A DNA stretch of 7,973 bases, taken from NCBI GenBank assembly GCA_964625175.1, contig CAZVAO010000106.1, positions 1-7,973 on the forward strand, in the 5' to 3' direction. Each line of letters starts with the position of its first letter. The first letter of the stretch is position 1. The notes under the pieces are model-generated. The model saw only the letters and a list, made by a program, of their open reading frames with translations, was not told the origin of the DNA and did no database searches. Position numbers and translations under genes: made by a program. The DNA comes from CAZVAO01 sp964625175 (lineage in GTDB: Bacteria; Bacillota; UBA994; PWPR01). Shown piece after piece: positions 1 through 6,130 of the stretch.

Positions 1-41
1 TTATTTTCCATATGAGGCTATACAAGCAGGTTGCCGATTAT
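1..41 (+). repeat. Intergenic repeat copy A (3' part only, window edge)
   Basis: These 41 nt match positions 290-330 with only two differences (positions 30-31 are GT here and TA there). The shared part includes the motif GAGGCTATAC at 14-23 and TGCCGATTAT at 32-41. The two differences fall in the 3' arm of the small hairpin that the other copies can form, so this copy pairs less well. The 5' part of the unit would lie outside the window. Confidence 0.8.
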
Positions 42-51
42 GACATTCTAA

Positions 52-75
52 AAGCGCCCTGGGAACAAGGCGCTT
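52..75. terminator. Terminator-like hairpin heading repeat copy B
   Basis: AAGCGCC at 52-58 pairs perfectly with GGCGCTT at 69-75 around a 10-nt loop. Neither side has a proper T-tract, so it is a weak candidate for intrinsic termination. A hairpin of the same type (AAAGC-CCC/GGG-GCTTT) sits at 7920-7945, and in both cases the sequence TAGAATTTCARGAAT begins exactly 12 nt after the stem ends. This suggests the hairpin belongs to the repeat unit. Confidence 0.5.
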
Positions 76-190
76 AAATCTATCTATAGAATTTCAAGAA
101 TGATGCGAGTTCTAGGCGCGAGCAAAAACGCTCAATGAAGCTATACATACTAGTATGCTGAATAAGTGTTTTTCCGAGCAACACAGAGAT
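76..190 (+). repeat. Intergenic repeat copy B
   Basis: This copy contains, in order: TAGAATTTCAAGAAT (87-101; 14 of 15 match 7957-7971), AGGCGCGAGCAAAAAC (114-129; 15 of 16 match 7822-7837), AATGAAGCTATACATA (134-149), TATGCTGAATA (154-164; identical at 7856-7866) and AACACAGAGAT (180-190; identical at 347-357). Residues 139-141 plus 143-146 (AGC, AUAC, with U142 bulged) can pair with 153-159 (GUAUGCU). The same bulged stem with a compensatory change is seen in copy C. No protein can be read across it. Confidence 0.7.
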
Positions 191-210
191 CACCGCTAAT
201 CTCTTAACAT

Positions 211-242
211 AAAACGGTGTCCCTCTATGGAACACCGTTTTT
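211..242. terminator. Bidirectional intrinsic terminator
   Basis: AAAACGGTGT at 211-220 pairs with ACACCGTTTT at 232-241. A further CC/GG pair and a single bulged A lead to a 6-nt loop (CTCTAT). On the plus strand the stem runs into five T residues (238-242). On the minus strand it ends in TTTT. It is the first convincing stem downstream of pxpA, about 130 nt past its stop, and so is the likely end of the ylmH-recD2-pxpA transcript. It may also stop transcription entering from the left. Confidence 0.7.
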
Positions 243-257
243 CGACTCGATTAATAA

Positions 258-357
258 CTATAGAAATGCGGGAAGGTCAAGGCACAAACTTATTTTCCAT
301 ATGAGGCTATACAAGCAGTATGCCGATTATTGAAAATAAATGACGTAACACAGAGAT
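258..357 (+). repeat. Intergenic repeat copy C
   Basis: This copy starts with TATAGAAATGCGGG and TCAAGGCAC (277-285; identical at 7819-7827). It continues with a 41-nt block at 290-330 that repeats positions 1-41 at 39 of 41 sites, and ends with AACACAGAGAT (347-357; identical at 180-190). GGC (305-307) plus AUAC (309-312), with U308 bulged, pairs with GUAUGCC (318-324) over a 5-nt loop. The outer pair is G-C here and A-U in copy B. It lies between the terminator hairpin and the pxpA stop codon, so the pxpA transcript would contain its complement. Confidence 0.75.
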
Positions 358-374
358 TCCCCATTTTTGGAATT

Positions 375-1121
375 CTAAGGGGCGGTGATGGTGATGCCGG
401 CTTTAGCGAGTCCTTCGCGGATTGAACGTGCCAAGGTTATTGCAGCCGGATTATCGCCGTGCAAGCATACCGTGCCCGCATCTAATTCAAGAATCTGCTG
501 ATCGTAAGTCACGACCTGCTTTTCAGTGACCATTTTCAAGGTGCGTTCTAGCACTTCTTGTGGGTTATGGAGTACAGAATTAGGCAGTTTGCGCGATACC
601 AAACTACCATCCATATTGTAGGCACGATCGGCAAACACTTCATTAACAACTTCAAGTCCAGCCTCTTTACCCGCGATAGCAAGCTGCACGCCGGGTTGAG
701 CAAAAAGTTTCAACTTCGGATCAAATTTGATAATCCCCTGCACAATAGCATCCGCCAATTGGCGGTCTTTCCCTGCCATGTTGTAAATCGCCCCGTGCGG
801 CTTAACATGATATAATTTCACCCCATTAGCGCGACAAAATGCCTCGATAGAACCGATTTGGTAAAGCATATAGTCTACCACTTCAGCAGGACTGCATTTC
901 AACTCGCGTCGCCCAAAACCCCAAATATCAGGGAAAGAGGGATGCGCCCCTACATGAACATCATTCTCGGCGCATAATCTGACACTTTCCTGCATCATAT
1001 GTGGGTTGCCTGCATGAAATCCACATGCAATATTGGCAGACGTCAATAGTGGGATCAAATCCCGATCAAAACCAGCACCTTCACCTAAATCCGCATTTAA
1101 ATCAATGACCCATTTTTTCAT
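375..1121 (-). CDS. pxpA: 5-oxoprolinase subunit A (LamB/YcsF family)
   Basis: This is PxpA, a subunit of the cytoplasmic ATP-dependent 5-oxoprolinase PxpABC, which hydrolyses 5-oxoproline (pyroglutamate) to L-glutamate. The 248 residues equal the usual family length. LamB/YcsF signature blocks are present in order: DLNADLGEG (7-15), ANIACGFHAG (29-38), GAHPSFPD (58-65), HVKPHGAIYN (105-114), FADRAYNMDGSLVSR (163-177) and CLHGDNPAA (219-227). There is no signal peptide or membrane segment. The ATG overlaps the recD2 stop codon (ATGA), and its ribosome binding site GGAGGA lies 8 nt upstream inside the last codons of recD2, which points to translational coupling. The partner subunits pxpB and pxpC, often adjacent to pxpA, are not in this window. 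The family call is firm. The activity depends on partners encoded elsewhere. Confidence 0.95.
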   Translation of the reverse strand: MKKWVIDLNADLGEGAGFDRDLIPLLTSANIACGFHAGNPHMMQESVRLCAENDVHVGAHPSFPDIWGFGRRELKCSPAEVVDYMLYQIGSIEAFCRANGVKLYHVKPHGAIYNMAGKDRQLADAIVQGIIKFDPKLKLFAQPGVQLAIAGKEAGLEVVNEVFADRAYNMDGSLVSRKLPNSVLHNPQEVLERTLKMVTEKQVVTYDQQILELDAGTVCLHGDNPAAITLARSIREGLAKAGITITAP

Positions 1122-3307
1122 TTCACTATTCCTCCGATCTCGTCTTGGAGACGCACCTTCAATGCCGTATGGCGTTCAACAACTTTATTATTCTTCACCG
1201 CTATGGCTAAAGCCTTCTTGGTTCCAACTAAAACAACGAGTTTCTGAGCACGCGTAATGCCTGTGTATATTAAATTGCGCTGTAGCATCAAGTAATGTTG
1301 GGTTGTGACCGGAATAATGACGACCGGATACTCACTTCCCTGGCTTTTGTGGATTGAAATCGCATAGGCCAAAACGAGTTCATTTAACTCGCTAAAAGTA
1401 TAATCGACAACCCTATGCCAGTTACCATCCTGATAGCGAACCTGTAGCAAAGAGGCCGATCGATCAATCATGAGGATGCGACCGATGTCTCCGTTGTAAA
1501 CATTTTTGCGATAATTATTGCGGATTTGCATCACTTTATCGCCCTCGCGCCACTGATGTGTGCCAATCTTAATGCTGTTCCGCCCTGGGATCGCCGGGTT
1601 AAGGGCTTGCTGTAAAACGTCATTGAGATTCTCTACGCCTGTTACAGTCCGCCGCATTGGTGTTAAAATCTGGATATCATCAAGTGGATGATATTCGCCA
1701 AATTCAGGCAAGCGCTTACGACACAGCGACACAATCGTTTTGACAATAGCCTGAGGATCTGAACGAGAAACGAAAAAGAAATCCTTGTCTTTGTCTTTCA
1801 AATAAGGGAATTCACCCGCATTTATTTTATGGGCGTTGACGATTATTAAAGATTTTTGGGCTTGGCGGAAAATACTTGTCAAGCGGACAACTGGTATTAC
1901 CTCACAATTAATGATGTCCCTTAGCACATTACCTGCCCCCACTGAGGGCAACTGATCAATATCTCCAACCAATACCACTTGGCACCCAGGCGGTATAGCT
2001 TGCGTAAGATGATACATCAAGAGGGTGTCTACCATTGATACCTCATCGATTATGAGCACATCTGCGGTAATTTTATTATTGGCGTTACGCTTGAACTTCA
2101 TTCCTTCGCTTTTAGTATAGGCATACTCCAAGAGTCGGTGAATCGTTTTCGCTCCGCGCCCTGTCGCCTCCCCCATCCGTTGAGCGGCACGGCCTGTTGG
2201 AGCAGCTAAGATCACCTGCTTGCTCGTTGCTTCACATAATTCAATTAAACACTTGGTAATCGTTGTTTTACCAGTACCAGGGCCCCCTGTGATGACGGTT
2301 ACCCCATTGACAAAAGCCGCTGATATGGCTTTACTTTGCTCAGGGGCTAAAATAAACCCCTGCTTTTCTTCGTATTCCTTAATAAATTGTTTAATATCAC
2401 AGAATTGCAACGATTGCCATTTGACGAGTTGTGCGAGCGTTGCCGCAATATTCTTCTCTGCAATATAGTAAGGTGCCAGATACACCGCTTGCTCACTAAG
2501 TAAGTCTTTCTCTAGGATCACTTCATTCTTGAGTTGGAGGGTGCTAACCGCCGGTGGAATCAAATCCGCACTAACCCCTAAAAGTTCGGCTGCTACCTCG
2601 ATCAATTGGTCGTAAAACATATAGCAGTGTCCATCTTCCGCTTGCGTTTGTAATAAATATTTAACGCCCGCAATTAGACGTTCTGGATGATCACTGGCCA
2701 GGCCATTAGCTTGAGCAATGCGATCTGCCGTTTTAAAGCCAATCCCATGCACATCGCTCACTAAAATATAGGGATTCGCGTTAATCGTATTGACAGTATC
2801 TTCCCCATAATAGCGCAGAATCCGCCCCGCATAACCCGGTGTCATGCCTAACCCTTGCAGAAAAATCATCGTTTCATGATCCTCATTGGCCGCCAATCCT
2901 TCGACAATACTGGCCACCTTACTTTTGCCCACTCCAGGAACTTCCGCCAAACGCTGCGGTTCCTCTTTAATAATGCGCAAAATATCTTCCCCAAAATGGT
3001 CAATCAACTTCTCTGCCATTTTCGGCCCGATACCACTAAAGGCCCCCGAAGCTAAATAGCTTTTCAGGCCTTTGATTGTGACTGGGATTTCCGCACGATA
3101 CTGACTAACGATAAACTGGTCGCCATGTTTCGCGTGTTTACGCCATTCGCCTGTGACACTGATCGTTTCACCGACTTCTAGCACGGGGAATGTTCCCACT
3201 ATTTTGATTTTGCCAGCATCATCAACCAATTCGAAATGGGCAACGGTATACCCATTCTCCTCGTTCCTGTGGGTAAATCTCGTAACGATTCCTTTAAGCT
3301 GCTCCAC
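1118..3307 (-). CDS. recD2: ATP-dependent 5'-3' DNA helicase RecD2
   Basis: This is a superfamily 1B helicase of the RecD2/YrrC type, which acts without RecBC in replication-fork maintenance and DNA repair. In the 734-residue reading the order is an N-terminal OB-like region (about 6-80), helix-hairpin-helix repeats (about 90-205, with SGIGPKMAEKL at 96-106 and PGVGKSKVA at 129-137), Walker A GGPGTGKT (346-353), APTGRAAQRM (374-383), Walker B LIIDE (423-427), GDIDQLPS (453-460), IFRQA (484-488), SIHKSQGSE (656-664) and YTGITRAQK (686-694). All helicase motifs are intact. The longest reading starts at a TTG (3322) with no good ribosome binding site. The family N-terminus (V/M-E-Q-L-K-G) matches better from the GTG at 3307, preceded by GGGGTGGGACT, and I chose that (729 aa). 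It lies 9-24 nt after ylmH and overlaps pxpA by 4 nt. Confidence 0.96.
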   Translation of the reverse strand: MEQLKGIVTRFTHRNEENGYTVAHFELVDDAGKIKIVGTFPVLEVGETISVTGEWRKHAKHGDQFIVSQYRAEIPVTIKGLKSYLASGAFSGIGPKMAEKLIDHFGEDILRIIKEEPQRLAEVPGVGKSKVASIVEGLAANEDHETMIFLQGLGMTPGYAGRILRYYGEDTVNTINANPYILVSDVHGIGFKTADRIAQANGLASDHPERLIAGVKYLLQTQAEDGHCYMFYDQLIEVAAELLGVSADLIPPAVSTLQLKNEVILEKDLLSEQAVYLAPYYIAEKNIAATLAQLVKWQSLQFCDIKQFIKEYEEKQGFILAPEQSKAISAAFVNGVTVITGGPGTGKTTITKCLIELCEATSKQVILAAPTGRAAQRMGEATGRGAKTIHRLLEYAYTKSEGMKFKRNANNKITADVLIIDEVSMVDTLLMYHLTQAIPPGCQVVLVGDIDQLPSVGAGNVLRDIINCEVIPVVRLTSIFRQAQKSLIIVNAHKINAGEFPYLKDKDKDFFFVSRSDPQAIVKTIVSLCRKRLPEFGEYHPLDDIQILTPMRRTVTGVENLNDVLQQALNPAIPGRNSIKIGTHQWREGDKVMQIRNNYRKNVYNGDIGRILMIDRSASLLQVRYQDGNWHRVVDYTFSELNELVLAYAISIHKSQGSEYPVVIIPVTTQHYLMLQRNLIYTGITRAQKLVVLVGTKKALAIAVKNNKVVERHTALKVRLQDEIGGIVK

Positions 3308-3331
3308 AGTCCCACCCCGCAATTCTCTAAA

Positions 3332-4114
3332 CTAGATTGATGGGAAACCGATTTCCAAACGAATTTTCCCTTTTCGCGTTTTTCCCAAGTCTTTTAATAC
3401 GACACATCGTCCCCGTCCACGACAAGAAATCGTATTCCCTTCAGCAACATCTGTCGATGCATTATCCTGTAATCGATGGTCCACCTCAACCTTACCTTGG
3501 CGGATAAAATTCGCTGCCACGCCCCGAGATAGCTGAAAGGCCTTCGCAATAATAGAATCCAAGCGCATTGACATAACTGTAATCGTCATCACAACAAACT
3601 TCGGTTGCGAGATTGCCAGACTATTTAGGGGAACCTCTTCCAGCCGCACTTTCTCAGAGCTGACCGAAACCAAATTTGCATAAACATAATCTCCGATTTT
3701 ACCATCAACGATCACATATGCGCCGTCTATGCGCACAATGATATCGCCACAAACATCACGTTTAAGGCCTAGGCCCAGAATAGATCCGAGATAGTCACGA
3801 TGTTCTAGCCCTTCTGGGTCCTGAGGAAGAATATGAAACGCCTTCATATCAAATTCGGGTTCACACCAATCACACTCTTCTGGCCATAACGCCAAACATA
3901 CGCGCTCGGCGGTGTCGTAGCCACCATATTTCTTAACGGTCATACCACCTATTGTGTTAATGACGATATCGTATAGTTGTAGTTCTCCAAGACTTAAGAA
4001 GTTGGTTTGTTGAATCGTGTTGGTGCTTTTTGCTTTCTCAACTAAATCTATAGCATGGCCCATAACCTGACGTTCTTCAGCATTACGCGCTTGCTGCATT
4101 ATTATTTCACGCAT
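3332..4114 (-). CDS. ylmH: S4-domain RNA-binding protein YlmH
   Basis: This is a cytoplasmic RNA-binding protein of the YlmH family. Bacillus subtilis YlmH has been linked to ribosome-associated quality control, where it binds obstructed large subunits much like RqcP. The 260 residues compare with about 257 in B. subtilis. An N-terminal and RRM-like region (1 to about 165) contains the family signature HRDYLGSILGLGLKRDVCGD (105-124). A C-terminal S4 domain follows (about 183-245; MRLDSIIAKAFQLSR at 183-197, IRQGKVEVD at 204-212). The ATG at 4114 has GGAGGG 8 nt upstream. It is the first gene of the operon with recD2 and pxpA. In many Bacillota ylmH instead sits in the sepF-ylmG-divIVA cell-division cluster, so this position is unusual. 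No cell-division gene is visible nearby. Confidence 0.93.
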   Translation of the reverse strand: MREIIMQQARNAEERQVMGHAIDLVEKAKSTNTIQQTNFLSLGELQLYDIVINTIGGMTVKKYGGYDTAERVCLALWPEECDWCEPEFDMKAFHILPQDPEGLEHRDYLGSILGLGLKRDVCGDIIVRIDGAYVIVDGKIGDYVYANLVSVSSEKVRLEEVPLNSLAISQPKFVVMTITVMSMRLDSIIAKAFQLSRGVAANFIRQGKVEVDHRLQDNASTDVAEGNTISCRGRGRCVVLKDLGKTRKGKIRLEIGFPSI

Positions 4115-4367
4115 TTTTTCATCCCTCCGAATAATTTATATCAACCAATACTAAGCCATATCTGACCTAATTCTTGTATAAAACTATTGTACCACAAAAC
4201 CACCGTTTTTCTTAGTCCTTAACAATTTGTGGCGTTTCTCACATCACCAATCGCCTATTGAAAAGCCTTTGAAAAGACTTAACACGCTTTATAGTTTCAT
4301 CACCACGCCTATATGCTAGTGGATGCCGAATCCAAACATCCCCGAAAATTTCTCTTAGTCATGACGC
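4115..4367. promoter_or_regulatory. Upstream region of the ylmH operon, promoter not resolved
   Basis: This gene-free stretch must hold the minus-strand promoter of ylmH-recD2-pxpA. The best minus-strand -10 candidate I see is TACAAT (4191 to 4186), but no good -35 lies 16-18 nt from it, so the assignment is weak. The stretch also contains GAAAAGCCTT (4260-4269) and GAAAAGACTT (4271-4280), a 9-of-10 direct repeat with 11-nt spacing, about one helical turn. I see no structured RNA or riboswitch. Confidence 0.35.
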
Positions 4368-4392
4368 AAAAAGACGACCCGAAGGTCGCCTT
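4368..4392 (-). terminator. Intrinsic terminator of the DUF4097 gene
   Basis: Read on the minus strand, AAGGCGACC (4392-4384) pairs with GGTCGTCTT (4379-4371) through nine pairs, one of them G-U, closing a UUCG tetraloop. A run of five T residues follows (4372-4368). It starts 21 nt after the stop codon of the upstream gene. This is a strong Rho-independent terminator that separates the gene from the ylmH operon. Confidence 0.9.
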
Positions 4393-4412
4393 AAAGGAGG
4401 AGCAATTTCTAT

Positions 4413-5894
4413 TTAATTATTCTCCCAGAGATCGTCAATAATTTTTACTGAACCGTTTTTTGTTGAAGCTGTGATTTTCAGATGCGGTAAAGTTGGGTCA
4501 AAGTCTACTGAAGCGGCACTCAGTTTATGACCGACCTTGCTCTTATTACTGCTTATGGTCTGCCAATTATCATTTAATTTCACTTTTGAAGTCTTTGTGC
4601 TCCCATCGATGATCGCATTTATACCGGGCTCACCATTAATGCGTATACCACCATTTCTCGTCTGAAGATTGACTAGGCCATAAGCACCCTGTGGTGGGTA
4701 ATATTTAATCGTACCATTACTGGCAGATAGATTAAGCACTTCAGCCTGAGCATTAAACCGCAATGATCCATTAGACGATGTGGCGTCGATTTGTTTCGCT
4801 TGTGCTTTTCCTACAATAATCCGTCCATTGGCCGTCTTAAGAAACCAATCGCCACCCTGGAGATTATCAATAATCACTTTGCCATTCACTGATTGCAGAT
4901 TGCAATTATAGATGCGGTCGACCGGCACAAGTAACGTGACATTCACACGATGCATCGTATTGAATTTGCGCACCACTTCAACGTTGAGCTGATTACCTTG
5001 GTGCATAATGGATACCAAACCATCGGCGATTTCTTCAATTTGTCCTTCGGATGCCCGTATTTTCATCTCTAATTTGATGCCAATATCTTTACGATCCGTC
5101 ACGCCGTAGACGATGACTTGCCCATTTTGCACCTGAGCATTCAAGTCAATCAAATCCCCATCATTTTCAGGTTGCCAAGTCGTCTCACGAACAACTTCGT
5201 GGCCTTCAAATCCACCGAAGGATATACCACTGACAAATTGATCAATAAATGGACCAATTTTGCTTGTAATTTCTTCGATTGTATCACCAATTGTATCGCC
5301 GAACTGCTGAGCCACATCTTGCGCAACATTGGCAGTGCGTTGCATTTCTGGCATGAGGTCTTTATTGACAATCTCGCCAATCTCATAACCCTTTTCTTTG
5401 ATGCGGCGCCGTACTTCTAGCATCTGCTCCTGAGCACTTTGCGCTTGTTCTTTAGCTGCTTTGACGAGCTCTTCTTTTTGCGCTTGCATATCTTTGATCA
5501 TTTGTTCTTTATCGAACGTATCCTGTTCTTGCTCATCATCGAGATTGTCTTCTTGGATATTCTCGATTTCTCGTTCAAGATCATTTGCGCGACGATAGGT
5601 CTCTTTGACGCTACGGAGTTCTGCCTCTGCCTTCTCCCACTCGTTTGCTAGCTCTTTTTTGATTTGCGAAGTAGCCTCTTTAATCTGGGTCACTTTCTCT
5701 GCTACTATTTTTTTTGTATCAACTGGCGTGGCATTAACACCTTGTGTTGTGTCGGGTTCTTGTGCTTGTTCTGAAGATCCTCTTTGATTAGAGCTTGCTA
5801 CTTGGGATTCTCCCACAGCTTTTAATAATTCAAGGGCTTCTGAAACTTCAATCTTTCCATCGGCCAACATTTCTAAAATCATCTGACGTTCCAT
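4413..5894 (-). CDS. Cytoplasmic coiled-coil DUF4097 protein (YvlB-like)
   Basis: This protein has three parts (numbered from the first of two Met codons). A short N-terminal helical module, ILEMLADGKIEVSEALELL (7-25), is of the SHOCT/YvlB kind. A highly charged, probably coiled-coil segment follows (about 62-170, rich in E, K, Q). The C-terminal DUF4097 domain (about 240-494) is beta-rich, with Asn-Gly turns at 338, 357, 376, 394 and 415, spaced 18-21 residues as in a beta-solenoid. No signal peptide or membrane helix is seen, so it should be cytoplasmic. YvlB in B. subtilis belongs to an envelope-stress operon with a PspC-like gene, but no such partner is present here. The reading frame begins ATGATG. 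GGAGG lies 4 nt from the first ATG (5897) and 7 nt from the second (5894), which favours the second. It is transcribed alone from a strong promoter. The molecular role is unknown. Confidence 0.85.
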   Translation of the reverse strand: MERQMILEMLADGKIEVSEALELLKAVGESQVASSNQRGSSEQAQEPDTTQGVNATPVDTKKIVAEKVTQIKEATSQIKKELANEWEKAEAELRSVKETYRRANDLEREIENIQEDNLDDEQEQDTFDKEQMIKDMQAQKEELVKAAKEQAQSAQEQMLEVRRRIKEKGYEIGEIVNKDLMPEMQRTANVAQDVAQQFGDTIGDTIEEITSKIGPFIDQFVSGISFGGFEGHEVVRETTWQPENDGDLIDLNAQVQNGQVIVYGVTDRKDIGIKLEMKIRASEGQIEEIADGLVSIMHQGNQLNVEVVRKFNTMHRVNVTLLVPVDRIYNCNLQSVNGKVIIDNLQGGDWFLKTANGRIIVGKAQAKQIDATSSNGSLRFNAQAEVLNLSASNGTIKYYPPQGAYGLVNLQTRNGGIRINGEPGINAIIDGSTKTSKVKLNDNWQTISSNKSKVGHKLSAASVDFDPTLPHLKITASTKNGSVKIIDDLWENN

Positions 5895-5926
5895 CATTTT
5901 GCCTCCATAATCTTATTTACAAACTC

Positions 5927-5955
5927 ATTATAAGGGGGAAGTTAGATAATGTCAA
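5927..5955 (-). promoter_or_regulatory. Sigma-A promoter of the DUF4097 gene
   Basis: On the minus strand a perfect -35 TTGACA (5955-5950) and a perfect -10 TATAAT (5932-5927) are separated by exactly 17 nt. Transcription should start near 5920, which gives a leader of only about 25 nt before the start codon, with GGAGG at 5906-5902. Both hexamers match consensus, implying strong expression unless a repressor acts. The A/T-rich stretch just upstream (5956-6000) could hold an UP element or operator. Confidence 0.88.
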
Positions 5956-6027
5956 TACTATTATTAATATTTATTAGGTTGATTATTGATAATTACTAGG
6001 TTATTCCTTTGATTTTGATAATTTTTC

Positions 6028-6055
6028 TTGAAATATTTAATAAAACGACAATAAT
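6028..6055 (+). promoter_or_regulatory. Probable promoter of nif3-pcp
   Basis: TTGAAA (6028-6033) and AATAAT (6050-6055) each match the sigma-A consensus at five of six positions, with a 16-nt spacer. The transcript would carry a leader of about 70 nt. In that leader AGCGCGG (6063-6069) can pair with CTGCGCT (6088-6094) over an 18-nt loop, with one G-U pair. The A/T-rich sequence here offers alternative hexamers, so the exact site is uncertain. Confidence 0.5.
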
Positions 6056-6130
6056 TAAGTGAAGCGCGGTTATTTCCATGCAGGATTCTGCGCTAAAGCT
6101 AAGAATAATTAGATAAAGGAGTGATTTATT

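Noticed and set aside
76..171. Riboswitch or known cis-regulatory RNA in the repeat element
   Set aside because: I compared it mentally with common Bacillota riboswitch cores (for example c-di-GMP and T-box) and saw no match. It also does not stand directly upstream of a gene on the plus strand.
1..357. Possible CRISPR array or insertion sequence from the repeated blocks at the left edge
   Set aside because: Repeats are irregular in length and spacing, there are no spacer-sized unique inserts in series, and no transposase or cas gene is present.
359..382. CCCC/GGGG pairing overlapping the pxpA 3' end as its terminator
   Set aside because: The stem is short with a long interior mismatch and no T-tract. 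The hairpin at 211-242 is a much better candidate.
4269..4295. Plus-strand promoter TTGAAA-15-TATAGT
   Set aside because: The spacer is short and it would drive transcription antisense into the end of the DUF4097 gene through a strong hairpin. It is probably chance in A/T-rich DNA.
5118..5420. 100-codon plus-strand frame and other antisense frames inside the DUF4097 gene
   Set aside because: They lie wholly within a strongly supported minus-strand gene, have no ribosome binding site I can see, and match no family I recognise.
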